Below are positions 24,310 to 34,103 of a stretch of DNA of 45,436 nucleotides, one piece after another. This DNA is from Flavobacteriaceae bacterium (GTDB lineage Bacteria; Bacteroidota; Bacteroidia; Flavobacteriales; Flavobacteriaceae). Location: contig JAHQVM010000053.1 in the NCBI GenBank assembly GCA_019634365.1, forward strand, positions 1 to 45,436, in the 5' to 3' direction. Position 1 is the stretch's first letter; the number at the start of each line of letters is the position of its first letter. The notes below the pieces were generated by a model that searched no databases, was not told the origin of the DNA, and worked only from the letters and a program-made list of their open reading frames with translations. A program made the translations under genes and the position numbers.

Positions 24310-25170
24310 CTAGGAAATAAAGTCCATCACGGTTCTCAGGTTACTTTTAGAAACGGGAACTTCGGCCTTGTTGCTCAAAATCAATTTCGCAGTGGTTGCG
24401 GTATTGAGTTCTTTGGCCATTTTCATGTTCACGATGGCTTTTCTATGAACCCGAAGATACCCATTGGGCAATTTGGTTTCCAAAGTTTTCAAACTACTTC
24501 GCATGGTATAAGTTGAACCATCCTGTAAATGTACTTTCACGCAGTAGTCATCGGCTTCAATCCAGAGAATATCTTCAATTGGAATGATTTTTCGCTTGTT
24601 TCCGATTTTGATATTCAGAATAGTGGTTTGATCATTGATTTCATTTTTCAGCGAATTGTACAATTGAAGATTCACCTCTTTTAATTCTGAAAGTTCCTGT
24701 ACTTGAATCTGAAGTTGCGCATTCAAAAAGAACAAATGGAAAATGATGGCCAGTGCACTATACCCCAACACAAAAATGGGTCCCTTTTGATAGGTATAAA
24801 ATGGCATGAATTCTTCCCAAAAGGGAGTAAGGGTAAAGGTCATTTCACTTCGAAAAATTTGGACAATAGAAATGGTGACGAGATCAATAAAAGTGAGCAA
24901 AAGAATGAAAAGAGCAAACCGAACCAAATAGGAGAGTTGTAAGGGCGTTTCGGAAAAATTCCTTTTCGAATACCAAAAAAGTACGATCCCGAAAGACATC
25001 CAAATTACCCATTGAAATGACTGGCTTTTCAGCACATCGAAAAAGGTAATGTTCGGTACAATATTGTAACGTCTTATAAAATACAACTGCTGTAGGGTTT
25101 CGAAAGTAATGGCAATAATGAGCAATGAAATTATAACAATTACTATTTTTTTGGAATTGGAAATGTTCAT
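24310..25170 (-). CDS. Membrane-bound LytTR transcriptional regulator
   Basis: A 286-residue protein with four predicted membrane spans (about 8-28, 53-69, 83-107, 135-153), a short coiled coil (155-180), and a C-terminal LytTR DNA-binding domain (about 186-285: IPIEDILWIEADDYCVKVHL, LPNGYLRVHRKAIVNM, EVPVSKSNLRTVMDF). There is no receiver domain and no kinase in the gene's vicinity, so it probably senses a membrane or external signal directly and acts on DNA from the membrane. The phased repeats in the next intergenic region are a likely target. It ends in TAG. Confidence 0.92.
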   Translation of the reverse strand: MNISNSKKIVIVIISLLIIAITFETLQQLYFIRRYNIVPNITFFDVLKSQSFQWVIWMSFGIVLFWYSKRNFSETPLQLSYLVRFALFILLLTFIDLVTISIVQIFRSEMTFTLTPFWEEFMPFYTYQKGPIFVLGYSALAIIFHLFFLNAQLQIQVQELSELKEVNLQLYNSLKNEINDQTTILNIKIGNKRKIIPIEDILWIEADDYCVKVHLQDGSTYTMRSSLKTLETKLPNGYLRVHRKAIVNMKMAKELNTATTAKLILSNKAEVPVSKSNLRTVMDFIS

Positions 25171-25190
25171 AACACGATCAATTTTTTATA

Positions 25191-25218
25191 AAGAAAAAAG
25201 CCTCCCATTGGGAGGCTT
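25191..25218 (-). terminator. Intrinsic terminator after the 25222-25821 lipoprotein gene
   Basis: Perfect 9-bp stem AAGCCTCCC / GGGAGGCTT (25198-25218) with a 3-base loop, followed on the minus strand by CTTTTTTCTTT. It starts four bases after the lipoprotein stop codon. Confidence 0.9.
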
Positions 25219-25221
25219 CGT

Positions 25222-25821
25222 TTATTCTTCTGCTTGCGTTTCGGTTTCTTTTTTTTCTTCGACCTCTTCATCCCAGCCTATCATAAAGTATTTAAACTTG
25301 GCACTATCCGGTATTTGGGTCAGTTCTATTTTCCTGTCCATGGTATAGCGAACATTTTCGGGTAGCTCCCGTTTATCTATGGTGATGAAAATGTCGCTGT
25401 CCTTTAGGAATACTACTACTGCCTTTAGTGTGGTCTCTACACTTTCAATTTCGTAGTTTGTCTTCAGGTCTCCAAAAGTACTATTAATGTTAAGTCCCTT
25501 GTCGGTAGCAAAGCGTTCATCGAAAATCTGTACATTGGCAATTCCCGAATTGGGATCGGTTTCCGAATGGGGGGAAATCATCAATAATTTCTTCCCGGTT
25601 TTTTCATAGATTTCAACCTCACCTTGGGTGCCCAAGGCATCCTTAACCGGATTAAGCCAAACCAAAGAATCCAATGTAAAGATGGAATCTATCTGCTTCA
25701 TGGAGGCAGCCTTGGTTAGATTTCCAATTTCACCATTTTGAATAAGGTATGGATCTTTTTCGGTACCACATTGTACAAATAACATCGCCACTAGGGCTCC
25801 TAACAACAAAGTTTTTTTCAT
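25222..25821 (-). CDS. Putative lipoprotein, unknown function
   Basis: A 199-residue lipoprotein with the lipobox MLFVQCGTEKD (Cys19). The mature part is mostly beta-strand-like, with a repeated pattern of acidic turns, and ends in a very acidic tail (EEVEEKKETETQAEE). No enzyme motif is visible. It follows the HerA-like ATPase gene by 25 bases on the same strand, so the two may be cotranscribed, and is closed by a strong terminator. The acidic tail and lipidation suggest an envelope role, but nothing more specific can be said. Confidence 0.82.
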   Translation of the reverse strand: MKKTLLLGALVAMLFVQCGTEKDPYLIQNGEIGNLTKAASMKQIDSIFTLDSLVWLNPVKDALGTQGEVEIYEKTGKKLLMISPHSETDPNSGIANVQIFDERFATDKGLNINSTFGDLKTNYEIESVETTLKAVVVFLKDSDIFITIDKRELPENVRYTMDRKIELTQIPDSAKFKYFMIGWDEEVEEKKETETQAEE

Positions 25822-25846
25822 TCTATTATTTCTGTAATTGTATTGT

Positions 25847-27379
25847 TTATTTAATCATTTTGGAAAGGATTCCCAGTACACTTCGTATCACGGTAGGACT
25901 GGTTAACACCTTTTCTAAGGGGCTTCGGGTTGAGCGTCTACTTCTTGAAGAAGTCCTCCTGCTTGAAGAACGCTTGGTCGATTCGCGTTCTTTGCGAGCC
26001 TTTTCCTTAGCCTCTTCCTCATTGGCTTTTTCAATTTTCTCGTTCAGCAATTCATAGGCGCTTTCACGATCTACTTCCTTGTTGTATTTTTTGATGAGTT
26101 TGGATCCTTCCAAAAGGTCTTCCAATTCATCGTCTTCCAGTACATCCATTCGGCTCATGGGAGCACGCAGTAAGGTAGCTGCTAAGGGTGTTGGGATACC
26201 TTTTTCATTTAAGGCAGAAACAAGGGCTTCTCCAATCCCCAAAGATGTAAGTACTTCATCGGTCTTGTAATAATCGGAAAGCGGATAGTTTTCTGCCGTA
26301 AGCTTGATGGCTTTTCTGTCTTTGGCGGTAAAGGCCCGAAGTGCATGTTGCACCTTTAGTCCCAACTGACTTAGAACCGCATCGGGTACATCGGTAGGAT
26401 TCTGGGTAACAAAATACAGTCCCACGCCTTTGGAACGTATCAGTTTTACGATGGCCTCTATCTGATCCAATAGTGCATCACTGGCTTCCTTAAAGATGAG
26501 GTGGGCTTCATCTATAAAAATGATCAATTCTGGACGCCCGCTATCTCCTTGTTCCGGAAAGCTGGAATAGATTTCGGCGAGTAAGCAAAGCATAAAGGTG
26601 GAGAACAATTTAGGTCTATCCTGAATGTCTGTAAGCCGAACGATATTGATATATCCACGACCATTTTTATCCACCCTAAGAAGGTCGTCCGTGTCGAATG
26701 ACTTTTCACCAAAAAAGAGATCACCCCCTTGTTGTTCCAATTCAACGATCTTACGAAGAATGGCTCCTGCCGAGGCTGGTGATATACGACCATATTCTTT
26801 GGCAATCTCTGCCTTACCCTCTTCCATGGCATATTGTAGAATTTTTTTGAAATCCTTTAAATCCAATAGTGGAAGCTTATTGTCGTCGCAGTATTTGAAA
26901 AGAATCGATATAATTCCTGCCTGGGTTTCGGAAACACCAAGAATTCTTGAAATCAACACAGGTCCAAATTCACTCACGGTAGCCCTTAATCTCACGCCGT
27001 TCTGTTGGGAGAGGGATAGGATTTCTACAGGGAAGTTTTTGGCTTCAAATGGAATTCCGATGGCTTCATGACGTTCATCGATTTTGGGGTGCCCGGGACT
27101 GGGCTGGGCAATTCCACTTAAGTCCCCTTTCATATCCATCAATAGCACGGGAACACCCGCATCGGATAGATTTTCGGCCAGGACTTGAAGCGTTTTTGTT
27201 TTACCGGTTCCTGTCGCACCTGCGATCAAGCCGTGACGGTTCATGGTTTTGAGCGGTACCTTCACCAAGGCATTGGTAACGGCAGTACCATCCAACATGG
27301 CCGCTCCCAAGGTTATGGATTCCCCTTTTGTGGAGTATCCCTCATTGATGTAATCGAAAAAAACGTTTTGATCGGACAT
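25847..27379 (-). CDS. HerA-like/DUF853 P-loop ATPase
   Basis: A 510-residue cytoplasmic ATPase of the HerA/FtsK superfamily, DUF853 (YjgR-like) branch. Walker A is GATGTGKT at 54-61, Walker B LIIFIDEAH near 290, and a downstream VTQNPTDVPDAV segment matches the sensor/arginine-finger part. I use the ATG at 27379 (MSDQNVFFDY); a start nine codons upstream would add only a Phe-rich stretch. The C-terminus carries a Glu/Lys helix (about 430-460), then a Ser/Arg-rich low-complexity segment (RSSSRRTSSRSRRSTRS) and a short helix. The family has no settled function; HerA relatives translocate DNA or take part in end processing. It is divergent from the RidA gene. Confidence 0.9.
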   Translation of the reverse strand: MSDQNVFFDYINEGYSTKGESITLGAAMLDGTAVTNALVKVPLKTMNRHGLIAGATGTGKTKTLQVLAENLSDAGVPVLLMDMKGDLSGIAQPSPGHPKIDERHEAIGIPFEAKNFPVEILSLSQQNGVRLRATVSEFGPVLISRILGVSETQAGIISILFKYCDDNKLPLLDLKDFKKILQYAMEEGKAEIAKEYGRISPASAGAILRKIVELEQQGGDLFFGEKSFDTDDLLRVDKNGRGYINIVRLTDIQDRPKLFSTFMLCLLAEIYSSFPEQGDSGRPELIIFIDEAHLIFKEASDALLDQIEAIVKLIRSKGVGLYFVTQNPTDVPDAVLSQLGLKVQHALRAFTAKDRKAIKLTAENYPLSDYYKTDEVLTSLGIGEALVSALNEKGIPTPLAATLLRAPMSRMDVLEDDELEDLLEGSKLIKKYNKEVDRESAYELLNEKIEKANEEEAKEKARKERESTKRSSSRRTSSRSRRSTRSPLEKVLTSPTVIRSVLGILSKMIK

Positions 27380-27460
27380 CCTAAAAAATTTTGATAAAAA
27401 TAGCAATTGTGCCGTTGCTACTGAAATAATACGTAATTTACTTTTTGATAAAACTAAAAT

Positions 27461-27949
27461 ATGAAATCCAAATATTTTCTTTTTCTAGGGCTATTCGGTT
27501 TGTTTCTAAGTTGTTCTGATGCCCAGAAAGAAGCAGTACCGCACACTTCGATTGCTTCTGAAGATACTGCACCTGTTTTTCACGCCTCCCATGAGCCAAA
27601 AAAGCAGCAAGCGCCTTTTAGCGATGTGGTTCAGGTGGGGAATACCTATTATTTGGCAGGACAAATTGGTATGGATCATACCACTCGTGAATTGGTAGAT
27701 GGCGGTATTGAAGCGGAGACAAGGCAGACACTGGAAAATATTAAGGCCGTTCTAGAGCATCATGGACTGCAAATGACAGATGTTGTGAAGGCCATGGTAG
27801 TGCTGGATGATATTTCAGATTTTAGTGCATTCAATGCCATTTATACCCAGTATTTTCCACAAAAACCCGCTCGAACAACTTTTGCAGCGGAGGCATTGGC
27901 AAGGGGTGCCAAGATTGAAATTGAAGTAGTGGCCTTTAAACAAAACTAG
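27461..27949 (+). CDS. RidA-family enamine/imine deaminase with lipoprotein signal
   Basis: A 162-residue RidA/YjgF-family protein. RidA enzymes hydrolyse reactive 2-aminoacrylate and related enamines. The catalytic Arg (in PARTTFAAEAL) and the C-terminal KIEIEVVAF strand with its Glu are kept, so the active site looks intact. Unlike classical cytosolic RidA (~128 residues) it begins with a signal peptide and lipobox (FLGLFGLFLSCSDAQ, Cys18) and a ~30-residue linker. It is therefore predicted to be lipid-anchored in the envelope. It is divergent from the HerA-like ATPase gene and nearly touches the convergent gene at 27956. Confidence 0.93.
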   Translation: MKSKYFLFLGLFGLFLSCSDAQKEAVPHTSIASEDTAPVFHASHEPKKQQAPFSDVVQVGNTYYLAGQIGMDHTTRELVDGGIEAETRQTLENIKAVLEHHGLQMTDVVKAMVVLDDISDFSAFNAIYTQYFPQKPARTTFAAEALARGAKIEIEVVAFKQN

Positions 27950-27955
27950 CAGCGT

Positions 27956-28687
27956 CTAATTTGCTTTTTCAATGTAAAAGTTGGTCGATCCTACAGAGCG
28001 TAAAACTGCCGTATTTGTGTTACCTGCCTGCACTATTTGAACCTTGACAATGGCATTTGCCGTTACATTGATGACTTCGTTTAAGTGAAGTGAGCTTTCC
28101 TCATGACCGCTATTTCTTCTTATATATCCAGTGGAAGCGTAACTACCAATCCGTACATCGTCCACCGTAATGTAAATCTCCGGTGCTTTTCGGTTACTAC
28201 TGGAATTGCTATCCACAGAAACATTCACATTGATCTTGTAGCGACCACCTTCGGTAACTTGAAGGGAGTTCGCTGTCACCAAGAAGAGCGATGTGTTGTC
28301 ATTCCATTCTTCTATGCCAAAAACGGGTAAGTCAATGGCCGTAGCAGTATTGACGTTAGTACTAACATCGGTGTTCGAATATTTAGCAGATTGCGAAATA
28401 TAGGAGGAAGATGCGCTTTCTGTATTAATCATATCCCAAATGGGTGCCCCAGCAGTACCCCGATTGTGCTCCAAAGTATTGGTGTCGCTATTGTAAATAA
28501 TCAATCCGTAGGCTGGACTGGAGAGTGCATTGCGTTCTACTGTGGTTAAGCGAGGGAGTAGGACTCCTTGATCTTCTGAAAAAACTTCAAGTATCGCGCT
28601 ATCATCTACGACAACAGTACCCAGTCCCACCTGAGCTGTTGTTTGTAATGCAACCAAAAGAAAAAATAGTTTGAATATCTTTTTCAT
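27956..28687 (-). CDS. Secreted protein with C1q/TNF-like C-terminal domain (copy 2)
   Basis: A 243-residue exported protein. A signal peptide (cleaved near TTAQ, residue 19) is followed by the Bacteroidota tail-type start VGLGT...DSAILEVFSEDQGVLLPRLT, then a Thr/Ser-rich linker. The C-terminal half (about 120-243) alternates beta-strands in the manner of a C1q/TNF-like jelly roll (GRYKINVNVSV, EIYITVDDVRIGSYASTGYI, ESSLHLNEVINVTANAIVKV). It is paralogous to the gene just upstream, whose stop codon shares one base with its ATG. Such proteins may form trimers on the surface; the role is unknown. It converges on the RidA gene with a 6-base gap. Confidence 0.82.
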   Translation of the reverse strand: MKKIFKLFFLLVALQTTAQVGLGTVVVDDSAILEVFSEDQGVLLPRLTTVERNALSSPAYGLIIYNSDTNTLEHNRGTAGAPIWDMINTESASSSYISQSAKYSNTDVSTNVNTATAIDLPVFGIEEWNDNTSLFLVTANSLQVTEGGRYKINVNVSVDSNSSSNRKAPEIYITVDDVRIGSYASTGYIRRNSGHEESSLHLNEVINVTANAIVKVQIVQAGNTNTAVLRSVGSTNFYIEKAN

Positions 28688-29415
28688 TACATTATTTTTT
28701 CAACGTAAATATTGGTTGATCCAACAGATCGCAGGTTCACGGTATTACTATTGGCGGCCCTTACAATATTAATTGTCAATACTTCATTGGCAGTAACCTC
28801 AATAACTTCGCGGATGTGCAGGGAAGATTCCTCGTGGCCGCCATTACTGCGTATGTAGCCCGTGGAGCTGTAGGTGCCTACCTCGGTACCGTCTAATGCC
28901 AGACGTATTTCTGGAGCATTTCGATCGAAACCGCCTACATTGCTCAGGGATACGTTCACAATGATTTCATAACGTCCGGTTTCGGTAATAGTGACTTGAT
29001 TACCAGACACATCATAAAGAGTTGCATTGTCGTTCCATTCCTGAGTGCCAAACACTGGTAGAGAAATCGCCGGGGTAACATTTACATCGGTAGACACATC
29101 GGTATTCGAATACTTCATGGAAGCTCCAGGAGCAGTCCCTGATGAGGTGAGGCTTAGAGCTCTCCAAATGGGTGTCGTTGGCGAATTGGAATTTAACTGA
29201 ATCTCATCAGAATCGGTATTGTATACCATCAATCCATTTACGGGATTAGCAATGGCATCTCTTTCGGCGGTGGTCATTCTTGGAATAAGAACACCCTTGT
29301 CCGAAGCAGTAATATCTAAAATCGAAGAGGGATCGGGACTGGTAGTTCCGATTCCCACTTGGGCCAAACAATTCATTGTACCCAGGAAAAAGAGGAGTAC
29401 ATACTTCATTTTCAT
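28687..29415 (-). CDS. Secreted protein with C1q/TNF-like C-terminal domain (copy 1)
   Basis: A 242-residue exported protein with a signal peptide cleaved near CLAQ and the conserved block VGIGTTSPDPSSILDI, DKGVLIPRMTTAERDAI, GLMVYNTDSD, common in Bacteroidota secreted proteins. The C-terminal part repeats the beta-sandwich pattern of the neighbour (GRYEIIVNVSL, EIRLALDGTEVGTYSSTGYI, ESSLHIREVIEVTANEVLTI, LRSVGSTNIYVEK). The two copies share many residues throughout and abut as TAATG, so translation is coupled. This points to a local duplication kept as a pair, perhaps for a mixed oligomer. Function unknown. Confidence 0.82.
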   Translation of the reverse strand: MKMKYVLLFFLGTMNCLAQVGIGTTSPDPSSILDITASDKGVLIPRMTTAERDAIANPVNGLMVYNTDSDEIQLNSNSPTTPIWRALSLTSSGTAPGASMKYSNTDVSTDVNVTPAISLPVFGTQEWNDNATLYDVSGNQVTITETGRYEIIVNVSLSNVGGFDRNAPEIRLALDGTEVGTYSSTGYIRSNGGHEESSLHIREVIEVTANEVLTINIVRAANSNTVNLRSVGSTNIYVEKIM

Positions 29416-29524
29416 AAACTTTTTTTACAAGATACGCTGGAGTGTAGGAAAAATCCCCTGTTTAAAAGGTGTTTTCGATTTCCAGCACAAAAAAATTGAT
29501 GACTAGCGAGGCGCTACGGAAAAA

Positions 29525-29538
29525 CCATTGTTCAATGG
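29525..29538. repeat. Short inverted repeat upstream of queE
   Basis: CCATTG / CAATGG with two bases between, about 43 bases upstream of the TACCTTTG element. It has the form of a small operator and could be bound by the regulator encoded after queE. It could also be chance. Confidence 0.3.
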
Positions 29539-29580
29539 GGTTAATGGCCCCTGTGATAGTGTGAATGTTCAATATATTTC

Positions 29581-29588
29581 TACCTTTG
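29581..29588 (+). promoter_or_regulatory. -7 promoter element for queE, almost at the start codon
   Basis: TACCTTTG matches TAnnTTTG and ends six bases before the ATG at 29595. Transcription should start at or next to the start codon, giving a leaderless or nearly leaderless mRNA. No clear TTTG is seen at -33. Confidence 0.5.
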
Positions 29589-29594
29589 CAGCCT

Positions 29595-30224
29595 ATGCGA
29601 GAAGAGATTCAAACGTTGGTTGATAAAGGTGAATTATTGCCCCTGATGGAGGAGTTTTATACCATCCAGGGAGAGGGATACCACAAGGGAACGGCAGCCT
29701 ATTTTATCCGCGTTGGGGGATGTGATGTGGGCTGCCATTGGTGCGATGTGAAAGAAAGTTGGAATCCCAATGTACATCCGCCCACTGAAATTGAAGCCAT
29801 TGCCAATAATGCGGCGAAATACTCCAAAACGATTGTCGTAACAGGGGGAGAGCCGCTAACGTGGGACATGGGGCCGCTAACCCAACTCCTGAAAGAAAAA
29901 GGACTGGATACCCACATAGAAACTTCTGGGGCCTATCCTTTGTCTGGAACTTGGGATTGGATTTGCTTGTCTCCCAAGAAAATGAAATTACCTGTTCCCG
30001 AAGTATATAAGGCGGCAGACGAGTTAAAGGTAATTGTCTACAACAAGGATGATTTCCGTTTTGCTGAAGAACAGGCTGCCAAGGTCTCTCCTGATTGTAA
30101 ATTATACCTTCAACCGGAATGGAGCAAAAGGGAGAAGATGATCCCTCAAATTGTGGACTATGTTATGGAACACCCCAAATGGGTCGTGTCGCTTCAAACC
30201 CATAAGTATTTGAATATTCCTTAG
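29595..30224 (+). CDS. queE: 7-carboxy-7-deazaguanine synthase
   Basis: Radical SAM enzyme of 209 residues that converts carboxytetrahydropterin to 7-carboxy-7-deazaguanine in the queuosine pathway. The [4Fe-4S] motif is CDVGCHWC (Cys43, 47, 50), a CX3CX2C spacing as in QueE. EEFYTIQGEG, TGGEPLTW and LQPEWS are further family blocks. I use the ATG at 29595, because the ATG at 29565 would place the promoter element TACCTTTG inside the gene. It ends in TAG directly followed by the ATG of an AraC-type regulator. Its substrate comes from GTP through FolE and QueD; the folE copy in this window is interrupted. Confidence 0.95.
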   Translation: MREEIQTLVDKGELLPLMEEFYTIQGEGYHKGTAAYFIRVGGCDVGCHWCDVKESWNPNVHPPTEIEAIANNAAKYSKTIVVTGGEPLTWDMGPLTQLLKEKGLDTHIETSGAYPLSGTWDWICLSPKKMKLPVPEVYKAADELKVIVYNKDDFRFAEEQAAKVSPDCKLYLQPEWSKREKMIPQIVDYVMEHPKWVVSLQTHKYLNIP

Positions 30225-31139
30225 ATGAAGGAATCCCGTACCAAGTCGGATTACGTTCGGAGGATGGATCGGGTTTTTCATTACATTGATGAAAACCTAT
30301 CGTCACCGCTTTCCTTAGATCTTGTTGCTGCCAAAGGGCACTTCTCACCTTTTCATTTTCATCGGGTGTTCAAAATCATCACAGGTGAAACTTTGAATTC
30401 ATACATCATCCGACGTAGATTGGAAAAAGCGGCTATGTTACTTCTGCACAATACCGAATTGGGTATCGAAGCGATTTCCAGCCAGGTTGGATTTAATAGC
30501 CATGCTTCCTTCACTAGAGCGTTTAAAAGCAACTATGGAAAGAGTCCATCTCTCTTTCGCAAGAGCCATACGGGCAAAATTGGCAAGATTCGTAAAGTAG
30601 ATAGCAAGATAGATCAAGAGTTTCCAAAATTCGAAAAATACATTTGTAGTGTTATGGATCTTAAAAATTGGATAGCTATGAATGCAAGTATTGAAATAAA
30701 GGAAGTGCCAGTAATGAAACTGGCCTATGTAACGAGTATTGGAATTCAAAATTTGGAAAACTCCTATGTCACATTAATGAAATGGGGCAGGCCGCTAGGT
30801 CTCATGAATGATGAGACCAAAATGATCACGGTCTATCACGATAGCTTTAAAGTTACTTCACCGCACAGGGTACGAATGAGTGCCTGTATGCTATTGGATG
30901 AAGAGATGGAAACCGAAGGGGAAATAGGATTTAAAGAACTGGAAGTTGGAAAGTGTATTGTAGCGCGTTTTGAAATTGGCTTGGATGAGTTTGAAAAATC
31001 TTGGACGGGATTGTTTGTTTGGATGAATGAACAAGGCTATGAGAAAGCCGATAGGGATCCATTTGGGATCTATCATAACGACTTCAATAAGCATCCTGAA
31101 AACATGTGTATCGTAGATCTTTGTATTCCTGTATTATAG
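30225..31139 (+). CDS. AraC-family regulator with GyrI-like effector domain
   Basis: A 304-residue transcription factor. Residues 1-115 form the double helix-turn-helix AraC domain (LSLDLVAAKGHFSPFHFHRVFK, here cited in part, then EAISSQVGFNSHASFTRAFK). Residues about 150-304 form a GyrI-like small-molecule domain (KEVPVMKLAYVTSIG, then VGKCIVARFEIG and a final VDLCIPVL strand), as in Rob or BmrR relatives. It would bind a hydrophobic or cationic ligand. Its ATG directly follows the queE stop, with no base between, so the two are cotranscribed and probably coupled. Whether it regulates queE or other genes is open. Confidence 0.9.
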   Translation: MKESRTKSDYVRRMDRVFHYIDENLSSPLSLDLVAAKGHFSPFHFHRVFKIITGETLNSYIIRRRLEKAAMLLLHNTELGIEAISSQVGFNSHASFTRAFKSNYGKSPSLFRKSHTGKIGKIRKVDSKIDQEFPKFEKYICSVMDLKNWIAMNASIEIKEVPVMKLAYVTSIGIQNLENSYVTLMKWGRPLGLMNDETKMITVYHDSFKVTSPHRVRMSACMLLDEEMETEGEIGFKELEVGKCIVARFEIGLDEFEKSWTGLFVWMNEQGYEKADRDPFGIYHNDFNKHPENMCIVDLCIPVL

Positions 31140-31147
31140 CAAAAAGA

Positions 31148-31188
31148 AACCCCAAATTCCTAAATTGATAAGGTAGGAATTTGGGGTT
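31148..31188. terminator. Bidirectional terminator hairpin
   Basis: 15-bp perfect stem (AACCCCAAATTCCTA and its complement) with an 11-base loop between the convergent AraC-type and DUF2911 genes. The minus strand continues with TTTCTTTTTG, a good T tract for the DUF2911 gene; the plus strand has only a weak one. Confidence 0.8.
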
Positions 31189-31207
31189 GCCTTCAACTAA
31201 AAACAAG

Positions 31208-31753
31208 TTATTTGGTGAACGGAACCGTTACTCGGCAGTTGCCCCAAGCCAGGTTCATATCCACACCGTCGTCACCTTCAGAAAAGGCAATGGAGAAGGC
31301 TTCGATAGAATCGTCCGCATTGTTGGCTGGCACGCTTAGACGGGCCACGTCATTGGCTTCATTATAGAAGTACGATCCCCAAACATTGAGGTCTGTACTA
31401 ATAATCGCCGTCCATTCTTCATCCCCAGGTATGGTGTAGAAGGTATATGTTCCAGCTTTCACTGTAGTATTCCCTAGTTTCATATCGGTGTACAAAGTAA
31501 TTTCTGGAGCTTCGTTGGCACCAGTTCTCCAAACCTTTCCGTTGGGCGCTAACTTTCCTAGTTCGCGGCCTTTAAGTTGAGGTCTGCTGTATACGATTTT
31601 GATTAATTTTTCAGCATTTCTGTAGTCACTAGGATAGGCAGCGGCATCCATAGGGCTTACATCCAGTTTACTGAATTTCTGCGCTTGTGCGTCGTTACTG
31701 AAAACGAACATAAGCGTAAGTAATAGCGTAGTGATGAGTGTTGATTTTTTCAT
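31208..31753 (-). CDS. DUF2911 family exported protein
   Basis: A 181-residue protein with a signal peptide (cleaved near AQAQ, residue 25). The mature part matches the DUF2911 family, with the blocks IVYSRPQLKGRELG, GKVWRTGANEAPEITLYTD, VKAGTYTFYTIPGDEEWT and WGNCRVTVPF. The family is common in Bacteroidota and folds as a beta-sandwich, but its activity is unknown. It stands alone between a terminator and the long region upstream of gyrB. A near-consensus -7 element (TACTTTTA on the minus strand) lies about 20 bases before its start. Confidence 0.92.
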   Translation of the reverse strand: MKKSTLITTLLLTLMFVFSNDAQAQKFSKLDVSPMDAAAYPSDYRNAEKLIKIVYSRPQLKGRELGKLAPNGKVWRTGANEAPEITLYTDMKLGNTTVKAGTYTFYTIPGDEEWTAIISTDLNVWGSYFYNEANDVARLSVPANNADDSIEAFSIAFSEGDDGVDMNLAWGNCRVTVPFTK

Positions 31754-31984
31754 GAGATTATTTTTATGGATTAAAAGTAGTTGTTTTCCTTATGGTTAAC
31801 TGATAATGTTATGTGAAATTTTTGTTGTTTAAATGAAAAAATTTGTGGTTTTCAGAACCGTTTATTTTAGTGTGTGGAAAGGTCAAAAAGCTTACGGTTT
31901 TCCTGAAAGTATTTTTTCACAAAAATTGTTAATAACTTAAGACGGGAAAAAGCTGAAAACTACTGATTTTATTGGGGATATCGT

Positions 31985-31992
31985 TATATTTG
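31985..31992 (+). promoter_or_regulatory. -7 promoter element for gyrB
   Basis: TATATTTG matches TAnnTTTG and ends 39 bases before the gyrB ATG. The -33 position is a weak match. The rest of the gap (31754-31984) is AT-rich and holds no gene. Confidence 0.6.
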
Positions 31993-32016
31993 TTTGTTAT
32001 TGAAAATTCGATATAA

Positions 32017-33969
<1,953 letters not shown>

Positions 33970-33990
33970 TTAAATACAGCTCAAATTAAT

Positions 33991-34025
33991 AAAGCCCGAT
34001 TTGAATAAAATCGGGCTTTTCTTTT
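33991..34025 (+). terminator. Intrinsic terminator after gyrB
   Basis: 12-bp stem AAAGCCCGATTT / AAATCGGGCTTT with a 5-base loop followed by TCTTTTTC. Confidence 0.9.
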
Positions 34026-34061
34026 TCCCGTTTCCGTGCAAAAAAATCCTTTAGAAATTGG

Positions 34062-34069
34062 TACTTTTG
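34062..34069 (+). promoter_or_regulatory. -7 promoter element for mdh
   Basis: TACTTTTG matches TAnnTTTG, inside the palindrome GGTACTTTTGTACC, 34 bases before the mdh ATG. No TTTG is found at -33. Confidence 0.55.
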
Positions 34070-34103
34070 TACCGCTTTAAAATAATCTTACAAATTTGAT
34101 CAT

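Noticed and set aside
29416-29594. PreQ1 riboswitch upstream of queE
   Set aside because: The short C-rich loop and A-rich tail of known preQ1 classes are not present, and the promoter element lies almost at the start codon, leaving no leader.
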